Assembly (NCBI GenBank): GCA_038373865.1
Contig: JAXGGA010003937.1
Location: 1-64,000 of the forward strand
Direction: 5' to 3'
Length of the DNA stretch: 64,000 nucleotides
DNA from: Uloborus plumipes
Taxonomy: Eukaryota > Arthropoda > Arachnida > Araneae > Uloboridae
Of this stretch, positions 12,441-24,467 are shown in pieces (within the stretch, counting starts at the first letter, position 1; each line of letters opens with the position of its first letter). A program made the position numbers and the translations under genes. The notes under the pieces were generated by a model. That model did not search any database, was not told where the DNA came from, and saw only the letters and a program-made list of their open reading frames with translations.

Positions 12441-12610
12441 TAAGTAAATAAAAGTGATTTTTTTTCATCAATGACAGTAGTTTTTACTTTTCCGTTAGTG
12501 TAAAATTAATGATTTTGAGATTTTTTTGGCATAAACCATAAAATTCTTGTGTGTTAGGAGTCACGTAACTATTTACTGAGAAATATATATTATAAAAATT
12601 AATTTCGTAA
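12441..12610. other. Spacer, nothing recognised
   Basis: AT-rich spacer between the Helitron end and the 9-bp target duplication at 12611-12619. Confidence 0.4.
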
Positions 12611-12619
12611 AGGATGACT

Positions 12620-13364
12620 AGGACTGTATTCAGAGTATTCGTCCGAGATTTCCGGGCGTTTCAGCTGTGACGTCATAAATAACTTCCCGGGCCGAGCCCA
12701 AGCAATTGTGCTCTGGACATCACTTGTGCCATTCGGGAAGAAACAACATGGCGGACAGAACAGCAGAAAGTAACCCGCCGGTCAATACAGAAACAATCCT
12801 GCATTTGCTCCTATATTTTGCCACAAAATGATATCATTCTTAACTTTGGCGACAATTATTGTTCCTCTACCATCATGGTTGAGCGTGGGATCGAAATAAC
12901 TTGTCGAATTTAATGAGAAATATGTTGTTTTAAGTGAAGGAATTTACGATGAAATAGGCCTAATAGTAAGTAAAAAATTTCATCGATCTCGCTTATCTGA
13001 CAGGATTGTTCCTGCAATGACCGATTCTCACGGCAATATATCCTTTCAGATTCGTCACAGCATGCGGATTTTTGACATGGTGTGTATATTTTCAAGTTTT
13101 TGTTTTAGCTACTCTTCGTAAATACTAGCAGACGAAGGAGCAATAAATTTCAGCCAATGAGCATCATCCTTTGCTAAACGCCCAAACACGTGACCTATCT
13201 GCCCAGCTAAATTTCCTGGGCTGCTTGTGCATAAAGCCGAGAAGCTCGGGCGTCTACTCTGGACAGCATTTGGGAAGTTGGGGCTTTCGAAATGGCACTT
13301 CTTAACGCTTCGGGAAGAACCAGGGCTTCCCGGGAAGCTCGAGCGAGCACTCTGAACGGGCCAT
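12620..13364. mobile_element. 745-bp TIR element with 9-bp target duplication
   Basis: Direct repeats AGGATGACT lie at 12611-12619 and 13365-13373. Between them are imperfect inverted ends: left GGACTGTATTCAGAGTATTC, right the complement of GGCCCGTTCAGAGTGCTCG. The element is much more GC-rich than its surroundings and has several CCCGGGAAG/CTTCCCGG words near the ends. A 9-bp duplication with long TIRs suggests Mutator-like; an 8-bp reading would allow hAT or Merlin. It contains ATGGCGGACAGAACAGCAG at 12748 and a GTAAGT...TTTCAG pair at about 12965-13050 that may be a remnant transposase intron. Confidence 0.7.
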
Positions 13365-13373
13365 AGGATGACT

Positions 13374-14552
13374 GACCAGAAAAGTACTCGACTTAAGTAA
13401 TAATGAAAAAAGTTTAAAATGGTATCATTCGAAAGAGCATCCTGAAACATGTTTTTGACCCAAAGATCAAGTGCCCTCGTTCCCTCGTTTTCGAGATAAG
13501 GGGTCTAAAAGTCATCCGAAAAGTAGCCAATATTTGAAGACTTGGCAAGAAATTGATGCTACCTCCCGATTCTCCCTTCCGCTGCTTGCTTGGCATCGCA
13601 TCGTTTCCATGTTTGGTCATTTGCAAAGAAAGTAAAAGATGTTTTACGTTAACCCTTGACTTGTACGAGCTAAAATAAAGAATGCTGGTCAAGACTATGA
13701 TGTGGAAAGCAGAGTGCTTTATCCGGAGGAGCGAAAACATTACAAATAAGTTAAAGTTTTATCTTTTTACGCATGATAACAATACATTTTAAAATTTTAC
13801 TTATTTGAAGTTTTTTTACTGAACTAAGTTATATCTGTTAAGTATTATACGTTAAAATATATTGCATGTGTTTCTTAATGAATAATTCAGGATAATTAAA
13901 TAAATAATAATGAAGAGCAGCTAATATGAGCTCATGTACAAAAAAATGAAATAAATAGTCTTTGAGGTAGAAATTAAATTGTTATGGATCATATCATTTC
14001 TTATTTAAAAAAAATCGATACAAGAAGTTTCACTATCTGCTCACTCTTAGCAAAAACATTTATTCTTTTAATTGAAATCGAGAAAAAATAAATAGAAATT
14101 TTAAAAAGAAAACGAATAGTAAATGTCAATAGCTGCAAAATTATACCCATGTCGGAAATTACATCAAGGGTAGAGGGAAATAGTTATTTCCATTCTTAAA
14201 ATATAATAATAGAGTCGGCATTCATTAAAAAAACCCTGTCGTTCAAACAGAATTGGTCACTGTAGCGAAAAGTCTCTGTAACGTAAATGTACAACATATT
14301 GTATATTAATTTCGTACTGTTTAAAAACACTAGAATAACTTTTACTAGTTCTACTTTATGTTCAACGGGTAGGAAAAGACTAACAAAATTGTAAATCAAT
14401 GTAAGTTTTAGCTTACTTTTCTGTAAAAGTAGAAAATAGGTGAAAAAAATCATGAAAGAAAACCTGATGCATTGGGAAAAAAAACACGCTCTAAACAACT
14501 GAGCCTAAACAGCACAACTTAATAAAAATAATAAAATACACAGAGAAATTTA
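13374..14552. other. No gene recognised
   Basis: The flank of the 745-bp element is followed by AT-rich sequence. Scattered open frames on the minus strand have no domain I recognise. Confidence 0.4.
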
Positions 14553-14960
14553 AAGTAGGAAAGTTGGGTTTTGAGGTCAGTCGATTGGTCAGTTCTTCTG
14601 CCCACCCCCGGCAATAACTTTTGAGTGCATAGTCCGATTCGAATTTTTTTTTTTGATCGAAAGATCTCAGTAAGAACAATACACTCCTATATTCGACTTT
14701 TTGATTTGAACAATATTTAAATTTTGATTTTCCGTTTTTTCCCCTGTCCTCCTTTATAACTTTCTAGGGAACAAGTCTGATTCGAGCGAACAATTTTTTC
14801 TTTCGAAATATCTCAGAGAAAACACCGTATTCCTGTTTGATTGTTTCATTTGAACACATTTTCATTACATTTTTAGCATGTCAAAAAAACTGCCCCCCCC
14901 CCCGAGCCTAGTCCCTTATAACTTTGCTTGGACAGTCCTATTTGAGCACGTTTTTTTTTT
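14553..14960 (-). repeat. Degenerate array of the 146-bp repeat family
   Basis: About three units on the minus strand share AGTCCGATTCGA, GAAAGATCTCAG and ATTTGAACA words with the array at 3244-3965 (reverse complement). It includes long C and T runs at 14894 and 14951-14971. Divergence is clearly higher than in the first array. Confidence 0.6.
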
Positions 14961-15360
14961 TTTTTTTTTTTGAAAGACCATTCCTACATATCCAGTGATG
15001 CAGTTGACAAAAATGTTCAGGGGAACTCACCTTGAGCTATAGGGGACCCACCAACAGAAAAGTGGTTTGAAAGAAATTATATTTGAAATGTTTAGAATTA
15101 AAAACCCCAAATATCACCCCCCCCCCCTCCCATACTACACAATTGTACGAAACCTTAAAAAAATAATGAAAAAAAAAAAAACAGGAGGTTCAGTTGTCAC
15201 CTCCTGGGCCCCTTAAACAAAGGACCTGCTTTAATCGCAAATAATAAGATAAAATTTATTTTTGATGTTGTTTAAAGTTTTTTTCCTCTTCAAAAAGCTC
15301 TCTGCTTTCCATGTCATAGGCTTGATAGTAGCTTTTTGCTTTAACACGCACAGGTAAAGT
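14961..15360. other. No gene; homopolymer-rich spacer
   Basis: Runs of T (14951-14971), C (15117-15128) and A (15172-15181). No bounded element found. Confidence 0.4.
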
Positions 15361-17050
15361 AAAAGATTATTGTAAAGGGGCCATTCCATGAAAAGTGAAA
15401 CCAATTGGTCAAAAATTCATATTGAAGTTATGTTGCTATTTTAAAGCTTAAGATGTATATTTTAAGAATCCTGCATTGGTTTTTTGGTGAGAGTTAGAAT
15501 AATACTTGTTTTCTTAGTTGGAAGTACGATATTCACGAACTTGAAAAAAATCAGAAAAAGAACACATTTTCAAATGCATATTTCTCACCGAAAAATGAAA
15601 ACAAAAATAACTACTTGTAGCACAATTTTAACTACTAAGACGATACTATAATAATATGCAATCATTAATTTCTTTTGAATTGATCTAAATGGTGTGATTG
15701 AAGTTTGAAAAAAAGAAGTTTGATGTTACGTCTGTAACAAAAAAGAAGCAAAAGTTTTCATTACGTCCTAAAAAATCAAAATTAAAAAAAACCCTTAATG
15801 GTCCTTTTGGCAAATTTTTAGAGTAATTGCCCACCATAGTTAAAAACATTGCAACTGATTTAGTTTTTAAATTAATGCTGTTACAGACATAACATTTCGG
15901 ACATAACAAATGGCTCTATGTTACGTCCGTAGCAAAAGTAAATTTCCAATTAAATAGGTAAAGAGCGCAGGATGAGCAATACATGTATATAGCATAATAT
16001 GGTACGAGTACTAAAGTTTCTGGTATTCTGATTTTGAAATTTTTAATTATGTCGGCATGTAATTGAAATTTATTTACGAAAATGCCGTTCGAATTTCGAA
16101 AACTTCGGACGAAAAAGGACACATTTTTTCATTCAAAAAAAAAAAAAAAAATTATCAAAATTGACCAACTGTCACCAAGAAGGTTAAATTTTAGTTTGGT
16201 ACTAGTATTCTGCTATATCATCCAACATTTTCAAATTTTTAAGTTCTAAGATTAATCACTGATTCCAGGGAGGAATTTACTTTTCCCGATTTTTTTATGT
16301 AGTAGCACCATTATGCATTAATTTTAAGAATACAAATAAATAAATTTGTGTGAAGGCCCTTCTAAACTTTTCTTGTGTCAATCTTTCTTGGAAATAATTG
16401 TCTTAAGATGCATTAATTTATCGTTACATATTGATATATCGGCATATGCTCTCAACTCCCCCAGACTTACCCAAATTTTCTAAAACTGTTACAGTATAAC
16501 TTAAAATATTCAAATAATGTGTTAATTAATGCTACTGTATTGTTTTAGCACAAAAATCTTTGTTTATTCCTGCTTTAAAATACTGTTTTCTACTTTCAAA
16601 TCAGAGATGTTACTTCTGTAACACCACTTTGTTTCGTCCGTAATAAGTTTATGAATTTTTTTCACAAATTCGGCAGTCAAAATCCACACAATCTTTATGG
16701 TTTTAGAAAGTTTGAAGTCTCTAGAACACGTATTAAAAAAAAAGTTTAAAATTTCCGTATAATTCAGAGGAATATTGTAAGTTGTATGACATAGTCGAGT
16801 TTTTGCTGTTTTGTGAATTACGTCTGTAACAAGCAGTTTTTAATTTCTGTATTTTTTTTGTAATTAAGCAATCTGCACACAAATTTAATTTAGCATAAAC
16901 ATCATCCACTTACACTACAGGAAAAAAAATTGAAGACTTTCATCAGTCCAAACCAGAATTATTTGTGTTCAAAGTCTACGATTATTACGTCTGTAACGAT
17001 GGAATTGCAAAAAGCCGTCTTCCACAAGCTTTGCAGATGACCAAAAACTG
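15361..17050. repeat. Region with iterated GTTACGTCYGTAAC motif
   Basis: The 14-bp near-palindrome GTTACGTCYGTAAC, or a close variant, occurs at 15725, 15880, 15920, 16609, 16631, 16817 and 16984. The segment is bracketed by GGGCCATTCCATG (15379) and ACGATGGAATTGC (16996), which may be decayed inverted ends. No long reading frame is present. I read it as a non-autonomous element with repeated internal sites, but identity is unknown. Confidence 0.45.
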
Positions 17051-17371
17051 GAATTAGGTTTCCCACAAGACGCAAATAGTGTAATCGCGCCGCAGCTTCC
17101 AGTTTCATTATAACTCGCTAAAATTGGCGAATTTTCAAAAAAAAAAAAAAAAAACAGCTGACTTTAGGACCTTATATTTTGATAACGGGGGCGCGAGGGC
17201 AAAAACGCATGCGTCCAGAAACATGTTTTACAGTGCTCTTTCAATTGGTACTCATTTAAAAAAAAATCATTATTTCATGATCTGGTACTTTCCTCGTGAG
17301 AAGTGGAACAATGCTATTGAGAGTTGAAAAATGCTTTTCTAACATAATGTTCGCATCGTCGAAATTATCTT

Positions 17372-17889
17372 TTAACCCATTAATGCCTGACATTTTTTTT
17401 CCAAAGATATTTTGTATACTGGTTACAAACAGTGTTTAACGGACAGGAAAAATAATGAAAATAATATCTTGTAAAAAATATTTTTTTTATTAAGGAAAGA
17501 AAAATCGGCCCTTAAAAGTTACGATAGACCCCAGAGGGTACATACTTTTTTTTTAAATTTTTTTTCTGCCTACGATATAATATTTGAAGACATTTTATAA
17601 GAAAAAATAAAATCAGCAATTAACATAAACTGGGAAGCTGGGAATAACTTTGAAAACTTTTTTTCTTGAGATTGTGAACGATGTCATTTTTGATGAAGAT
17701 CATATATTATTAAAACTGCTACAGAACACACTTTACAATGCTTATGTGCTGCAATCTGTTAATAACGAATTGAAACAATGCCAATGTACTAATTGAACAC
17801 TATTATTTGGTTGAAATGTTCATTTTGGGGAAATTCAGATCCTTTTTTGGACCGTCCCTAAAAAGGGACGCTAGGCATTAATGGGTTAA
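17372..17889 (+). mobile_element. piggyBac-like MITE (518 bp), TTAA-flanked
   Basis: Perfect inverted ends read CCCATTAATGCCT, with TTAA at 17372-17375 and 17886-17889. The right subterminal region has CCGTCCCTAAAAAGGGACG. TTAA duplication and CCC ends are the hallmark of piggyBac-mobilised elements. No transposase. Sister copies: 29944-30464 and the broken one at 1832. Confidence 0.85.
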
Positions 17890-18470
17890 ACCTAACTTAC
17901 TTTTATTTTAACTTAAACAAAACATCCACGTTCGATAAAATGCTTTTTGGTAATTCCACGAACAACTAACAGAAATTTTTAAAGTAAAACAGGAAGTATT
18001 TTGTAATGTTCAACGCAAAATTTACTTTGTGAAAACAATATTTGTGCACGAGTTAAAGTATTTTGAAAGTGTATTTAATGACATAATTGACTGTCTTTAA
18101 TGTATTTTAGATTTAAAAAAAAAAATGTTAAAAGCATGGTAATTGACTTACATTTTAAAAAGTACAAGGGCAGTCATTTACCCTGCTTTTAAACTCCTCT
18201 TTAAAACCATTCAAAATGTATTTTAAGAATTCAATTATACCATTAAATTCTGCTCATAAAATGCAACAACTTATTGTAAAAATATCATTTTTATAATGTG
18301 TATTTTACTGTGTGTTTAATGCTTCAGAATACGTAGTTTTGCTACAAAAATGTCAGCCAGTTACCCGTAGAATGGGCTTTTTACGTTTTCTGAATTTAAA
18401 GATTACAAGGTTGTAACATTCATTGATTAACATTATTGCGTAGCCATTAGTTTTAAAACGATTCTCTGTT
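17890..18470. other. No gene recognised
   Basis: AT-rich spacer with poly-A tracts near 18113-18124. Confidence 0.4.
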
Positions 18471-18651
18471 TAAGTATTCCTTGTTTTTATTCTCGTAATC
18501 TTCACAACAATTTTTGGACTCTTCTTTTACATAAAAGATACGGGGTTTAATTTTCTACTCACTCTTATGATCTTCATTATTTTGAAAACTATTTAACTCC
18601 TTAAAATTGAATTTCACTCCTCAAAAAATGTCAAGGACTACTTTAACACCT

Positions 18652-19430
18652 TAACAGTCTGTCTGAGATGGATTTGCAATACATGCAACACTCGTTTATT
18701 CCATCCATGGGCAGCATTTTCTTGCTTTTTAGCACTCGTCAACATGGAATAGGAAGTAAACAAGCTGGAAACAGAAATCCTCTTATAGAGTAAAGATAGC
18801 CAAAAAAACTGGAAGCTAATTTGAAATTAGAACTCCATTCATTCCTTTCACACTCCAGGGTCCCCCACACCTACCACAGCTTCGTGGTTTAACCGGGATA
18901 GGGCCCTGAAAAGCGCTCTGTTCTTAATTTTGAACCAGAACCTAGTGTCGAGCAAACCCTAGGGCCCAGCACCCTCAGAGGTATCGTTTCACTTGGAGGA
19001 CTTTATGACCACGACATTTTTAACGCCTCCCAGCCACCATTAATCAAGACTTTGATCGGCTGGGATCGAACCCGGGTCCCACCGGACACGAGTCCGATGC
19101 CTTACCGATCGGGTCACCACGGAACATTTGAACGGTACCATTGGAACGGTACAACTCGTGTACTGTATCAATGCTGTACCGTTGCAAAATATCAATGTAC
19201 GGTCGTTCGCTGATGTTCTAATTTCACCTTAGATACCAGTTTTAGTGAGCTCTCTTTGCTCTATAAGAGGATTTCTGCTTCCAGCTCGTTTACTTCCTAT
19301 TCCATGCTGACGAGGGCTAAAAAGCTCGATCCATGGATGGAATATGCAGTCCATGGTTGGTGGCGTATTGCATGTTTCTGTCTTAGCACTGGCTTAGGGG
19401 CGGTTACTTACTGCTTTATATGATTGATTT
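18652..19430. repeat. Inverted-repeat element carrying a SINE
   Basis: The left arm (about 18655-18805, with ATGGAATAGGAAGTAAAC and CTCTTATAGAG) is inverted relative to the right arm (about 19250-19400, with GTTTACTTCCTATTCCATG). The right arm and its continuation to 19430 recur as a diverged direct copy at 47416-47640. A tRNA-derived SINE occupies the middle. Confidence 0.65.
18850..19125 (-). mobile_element. tRNA-derived SINE
   Basis: On the minus strand a tRNA-like head (about 19124 to 19058) has an A-box-like TGACCCGATCGGTAAGGC and a B-box GGTTCGATCCC in correct order. It is followed by about 200 bp of GC-rich body ending near 18850. It cannot fold as a normal acceptor stem, so it is not a functional tRNA gene. 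Confidence 0.65.
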
Positions 19431-19432
19431 GT

Positions 19433-19662
19433 TTAACCCTACACTGCATAGCGTTGCCAATTGGCTACATGGACTTTTTTTACTTATGACCATGCATAAG
19501 GCAACTCAATCACAAAAAGCAAGTATTAAGTATTTTTAAAGCAAATATAACCATCTATCTTCAAAATCATTTTTTTAAAACTGTATTCCAATGTTTTCCT
19601 ATTACACTAAAAAACATATATATGTCTTTCAAAGAACAAAAAATCATTCAGTGTAGGGTTAA
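19433..19662. mobile_element. piggyBac-like MITE (230 bp), CCCTACACTG ends
   Basis: TTAACCCTACACTG at the left and CAGTGTAGGGTTAA at the right (TTAA at 19433-19436 and 19659-19662). The interior is unrelated to the CCCATTAATG family. No coding sequence. Confidence 0.75.
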
Positions 19663-20224
19663 GTGCTTCCTGTTCTTGTTCTCTTAGTCTCAAGTACAAT
19701 TTTTTGAACACTTCATTGATATTTTGGCTTGTCAGATTTTTGAAATGTTCAACCAGAATGCCCCCCCCCCCAGCTTTGCGGGAATTTAAGGGGTACACTC
19801 TTGGATGGTTTTTAGAGTAGTTTAGTGGGTAGTCTATTTTAAAAATTAATATAAAAGGTAACTGATTAAGAATCTAAATCAAGGTCTATAATAAAGTATA
19901 CACGCATATTCAAACATTTAATTTCGAGTATGTTGGTATTTGTAAGTTATCTAAGTAAGCAGAAGCAGTTTAAATGGGGGTAAAAATAGGTCTTTTTTTG
20001 ACTTTAACGTCGTAAAAATATTTACAAGCTGTTAATTGTACGTGTCACGGTTACAAATGTCAAAGTACTTTTACTAAATAATTCTTCACGGTTAAATACT
20101 TTTGGATTTTTTGGTCACTTATAATCAAGTTTATCATTTGCCGGGACCCGGGACGTAAAATAAACAGGCAGGGATACCGGGATTTTGTCTAAAAACCGGG
20201 ACTGTCCCGGTCAAACCTATTTAT
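19663..20224. other. No gene recognised
   Basis: Contains a C-run at 19761-19770 and a GC-rich patch at 20138-20215 with repeated CCGGGAC words, perhaps the end of an unrecognised repeat. Confidence 0.35.
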
Positions 20225-20442
20225 ATTATGGAAGAAATGGGTTTTCTTTCCATTCACTCTTATGATGATTATTATTTTTGTACATTTCACTTCTCTAAAA
20301 AATGTCAAGGTAAAACAATAAAAGGACTTTATATTAGTAGCATTTTTCGTCCGTACTATTTCAATTATTACCACGATCTTCACTGCAATTTTTAAACAAG
20401 TCAGCTTCATTATTAGGTATGAATTTTTCTACCTATTCACTA

Positions 20443-20550
20443 CCCAGGTAGCACAAATAACCTTTAAACGCTTTATAAACGTTTTTAAGCGGTTGTTACA
20501 ACGTTGATAACCATTTTACAACCTTTAAAAAACGAAGTGTGCTGCTTGGG
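20443..20550 (+). mobile_element. 108-bp CCCARGTAGCAC element (copy 2)
   Basis: CCCAGGTAGCACAAATAACC to GTGCTGCTTGGG. It lies inside a satellite unit and is flanked by TA on both sides (ACTA before, TACTG after). The neighbouring satellite unit holds an identical insertion at the same point (20862), so element and unit were amplified together. Confidence 0.8.
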
Positions 20551-20861
20551 TACTGTAGTCTTCATTATTTTTGTACATTTCACTCCGTTAAAATGAATTT
20601 AATTTCTCTAATAAAATGTGAAGAAGACTTTTAACTCTTCAAAAAGAAGGAAAAAGAAAAAAAGAAAACTCTTGCAATATCTCTGTCTGTGATTAAACCC
20701 TTTAATTATTGTATCTTAACGTTGAAATTACTTCATACTTATATTATTTTTATTCGTAATATTTTTGGTCTCTATTATTTTAATTATTACCTTAACCTTC
20801 ACTGCAATTTTTAAACAAGTCAGCTTCATTATTAGGTATGAATTTTTCTACCTATTCACTA

Positions 20862-20969
20862 CCCAGGTAGCACAAATAACCTTTAAACGTTTTATAAACG
20901 TTTTTAAGCGGTTGTTACAACGTTGATAACCATTTTACAACCTTTAAAAAACGAAGTGTGCTACTTGGG
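20862..20969 (+). mobile_element. 108-bp CCCARGTAGCAC element (copy 3)
   Basis: Nearly identical to copy 2 and exactly 419 bp downstream, with matching flanks, so it was copied by tandem duplication of the satellite unit rather than by a new insertion. Confidence 0.8.
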
Positions 20970-22129
20970 TACTGTAGTCTTCATTATTTTTGTACATTTC
21001 ACTGCGTTAAAATGAATTTAATTTCTCTAATAAAATGTGAAGAAGACTTTTAACTCTTCAAAAAGAAGGAAAAAGAAAAAAGACAACTCTAGCAATATCT
21101 CTGTCTGTGATTAAACTCTTTAAGTATTGTATCTTAACGTTGAAATTACTTCATACTTATGTTATTTTTATTCGTAATATTTTTGGTCTCTACTATTTTA
21201 ATTATTACCTTAATCTTCACTAAGCTTTTGAACAATCCAATTTGATTATTAGGTATGTGTCTTTCTACCTATTCATTACTAAGGTACATTTCACTCCTTC
21301 AAAATGAGTTTAACTTCTCTAAAAAAATGTCAAGAAGTATTTTAAAGCTAATAAGAAAGAAAAAAAGAAAAGAAAAAAAAAAACTCATTGAAATATCTCT
21401 CTGTCTGCGATTGATATCTAAGTAATGTACCTGTTAAAATTACTTCATACTATTATTTTTTTTATTTGTACTTATCTTTTGTCTCTACAAGTTTAATTAT
21501 TACGGTGATCTTCACTTAACTTTTTGAACATGAGTTTCATTATTAAGTATAGATTTTTCTATCTATTAACTACAATGGTCTTCATTATTTTTGTACATTC
21601 CACTGCTTTAAAATGAGCTTAACTTCTTTAAAAAATGTCAAGAGATACTTTAACTCTTTTAAAAAGGTGAAGGAGATAAAACCCTCTAGCAATACAGATG
21701 CCTATGATTGATATCTTGAAGTATTGTACCTTAACGTTAAAATTACTGCATACTATTATTATTATTTTCATCCGTACTATTTCTATTATTCCAGTAATTT
21801 CCGAATAATAAAATTTTGTTATTAGATATGGATTTTTCTACTTAAACAATACTATGTGTATAGTTCACTCCTTTAAAATGAGTTTAACTTATCTAAAAAA
21901 GGCAAGACGTATTTTACCGCCTTTAAAAAAAAAAAAAAAAAAAACACTAGCAATATCTCTGTCTATGATTGATTCCTTTAATCATTGCACCTTAACGTCA
22001 AAATTACTTCATACTATTATTATTTGCATCAGTACCATTTCTACTATTCCCGTAATCTTCTCTACACATTCCATTTTCCCTAATAGAGATCGGTTTTTCT
22101 TTCTGCTCACATTTTTCTCTACAACACCT

Positions 22130-22460
22130 TAGCATTTCGCGTCCGATTCCAGGGAGAGAGCTCCACAGCCTACCACCCACACGAAAGTTGGTTGTTATGG
22201 TGACGGGATGCTCTAGAGAAGTGGATGCTACCATCGAAGATCAGTGCTGGATGAGACGCTGATGATAAAAGGTTGTCGCAAGTTTTATCGGATGAGCGCC
22301 AGCCCGATCGTTAGCTTGTTGAACCACCTGTTCTTCTAGACATCGGACTGATTGGGAGTTGTTAATTTCGTTAAGTTCATATCGGGCTTCAAGTCTGTTT
22401 TTCGATAGAGCGCGTGTCAACGTGATGAAAAAGTTTGATGATATTTGGTACATTTGTTGA
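22130..22460 (-). other. GC-richer block, possible decayed coding remnant
   Basis: The base composition differs from the AT-rich flanks. Two consecutive open stretches on the minus strand (22453-22241 and 22234-22004) include residues LEHPVTITTNFRVGGRLWSS. The tail is vaguely like the end of LINE reverse transcriptases (RLWxSLP), but I cannot align a catalytic domain, so this is unassigned. Confidence 0.25.
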
Positions 22461-24467
22461 ATTTTCGATATATAGTTTCAGACAGTTGGATTGATTTTTG
22501 AAGTTTTCTTGTGCTCACGGTTTTGAGTACGAAGGAATAAGTCATTCAAAAAGAGCAATGTCATTCACATTATTCTATGAATATTCAGAAATGATATTTA
22601 TCATTGATTCAAGAATATATAAAATCAGATGTGACAGTTGTTGATACAAACTTTTTCGGCTTTACAACTTATAGTCCTTGTTTGTGCTATTCATTGCCTC
22701 CAGTTTAACGACAGTTTTAAAGTTATGAAGACGATTTATTCTGAAGAAACTATGAGCGGCCTTGAGTGCCTGTTGTATTAATTTAGGACTAAAGTGTTGC
22801 TTGGTAAACTTAATGTTTTTTGGTCGGACAAAGATCTTGTAGTGTTTTATACTAACAAAAGTATATAAAAACATTCAGTTTAAGATTAAATAATGATTGG
22901 AAACAGCTGTATTTGAGTCTAAAAGGAAGTTTACGAAAACATAAGATAAGTTTCAACATTTTGTTGTTAATGTTTACAAAACATTTGTGTCGACCCGTTT
23001 GATATTATTCTCAGTTAGTGACTCGTTAACCAATGAAAAGCATTTAAAAGTTGAATTATTTCTTGTAAGACATTAACATAATCTCTTAATTTACGATAAC
23101 ACTAAATGTACCCGAGATTTTATACTTAGTGCAATGTTAAATTAAAATTGAAGCTGGAATCACTTGAAAAAGTTTAGTGCTTCAAAAATAAATTCAAATG
23201 AAAGTGAAATATGTGATAATCAATTGCTGAATAATAAATAATAAAAGTGCGATCTTTAAATTTCATTCTATTGGAATGAACAACAAATATTTGGCTAACA
23301 TAGTTTCAATAAAACAGGAGTATGTAAGAAAAAACTAGCCATCATATTAATTTAGAAGGAAAATTATAATTTCATAATAAAAAAAGCTTTACTTTTGATA
23401 CATAACTTCGATTTTTGTGTCCTAGAATGGAATTGAAAATATTTGCTCAGTAAAGTTATTTTTAAAAATATAATTAATAAGAGTTTATAAAAATCATTGC
23501 TGAATATTTGAGAAGCAAACAATTGCAACTAATTACGAGTCTTTCACGAGGCAATTTATATTCACTTTTAAACGAAATATTTACAAAGGAACATTTTTAA
23601 GGTAGGTAGTATTTGTTTTTAAACAAATACACGAAAATCTGAATAAAAAAATGCGAAAAATTAATTTTTTAATCAAAGCAACAAGAGTATAAAAGTTTTA
23701 ATGTTTATGAGGGAAAATATTTTCTACGGCACAAATCTGCAAAACAATTAAATTTAAAATGAATAAAGCAATGGATATATATGCAAAACCTAAACTCATT
23801 ATTGGAAATAAAGTTCGAGCATAATACTTTTTGATGCTCACGAATTAATTTTTAATTTTCAGGAATTTAGGAAGTAAACATTTTTGAAACGAAAGTGCAG
23901 AGATTAATATAAAGCCAATATAGGAAGATTTTATTCTGTAATGAGATTGGACATAAATAAAATAAAAAGCGAACTCAGTCTGCATTTCTGAAACAAACAA
24001 TTGTAGAAGAAAACAAATGGATGAATAGACGAAAAGAATATGACTGATTTCAGGAGAAATGTTTTATATTTAAGAAGAAATAATTTACAGTATGAACATT
24101 TTCTCCAGTGTTTGAATAAGGGAGAGAGGTTTTTAGGAAAGAGAAGCTATGAACTAATACTTCCAAAAAAATAGAAATATACTCTTATAAGCAAACGGCA
24201 AAAATTTGGATTTCTTTAAAAAGCAGAAAATTTTAAACTTTGAGAAAAAATGCTGCTTTTTAATGTCTGGAATAAAAGTCAAGCTTTCGAAGAAATGAAA
24301 AACGAAACAGAAAAAGTGATAACTGCACTTCAAAGTCGCATTGTCTCATAAAATGAGTCCACAAATATTAAAGACATTCAAAATATAATTGCCGTAGAAG
24401 GAAAGTATCTCAAAGTTTCTGCCTAGTATTTTTCAATTAAAAGTTGGCCATTTCTGTTTATGTGTAG
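22461..24467. other. No feature recognised upstream of the first exon
   Basis: AT-rich DNA without bounded repeats; presumably intron or 5' flank of the GEF gene. The final bases before 24468 (TTTCTGTTTATGTGTAG) are a plausible splice acceptor. Confidence 0.45.

Larger units (their letters stand above)
18471..22120 (+). repeat. Interrupted satellite, about 300-bp unit
   Basis: Units share CTTCATTATTTTTGTACATTTCACTCC..., then AAAATGTCAAG..., ATCTCTGTCTGTGATT..., TTAACGTTGAAATTACTTCA and GGTATGAATTTTTCTACCTATTCAC. A first diverged unit lies near 18480-18650. The main run is about 20225-22120, with units near 20270, 20570, 20990, 21290, 21580 and 21850. Insertions at 18652-20224 and the 108-bp elements at 20443 and 20862 interrupt it. 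Confidence 0.75.

Noticed and set aside
13109..13740. Overlapping minus-strand frames of over 100 codons
   Set aside because: They run across the inverted end and target duplication of the 745-bp element, so they cannot be a single gene, and no domain is recognisable.
19058..19124. tRNA gene (minus)
   Set aside because: A- and B-boxes are present but no acceptor stem or convincing anticodon arm, and it is followed by a SINE body.
22004..22453. Two minus-strand frames with an RLWSSLP-like tail suggesting a LINE reverse transcriptase
   Set aside because: No catalytic motif, stop between the frames, and similarity limited to a few residues. Kept only as an unassigned GC-rich block.
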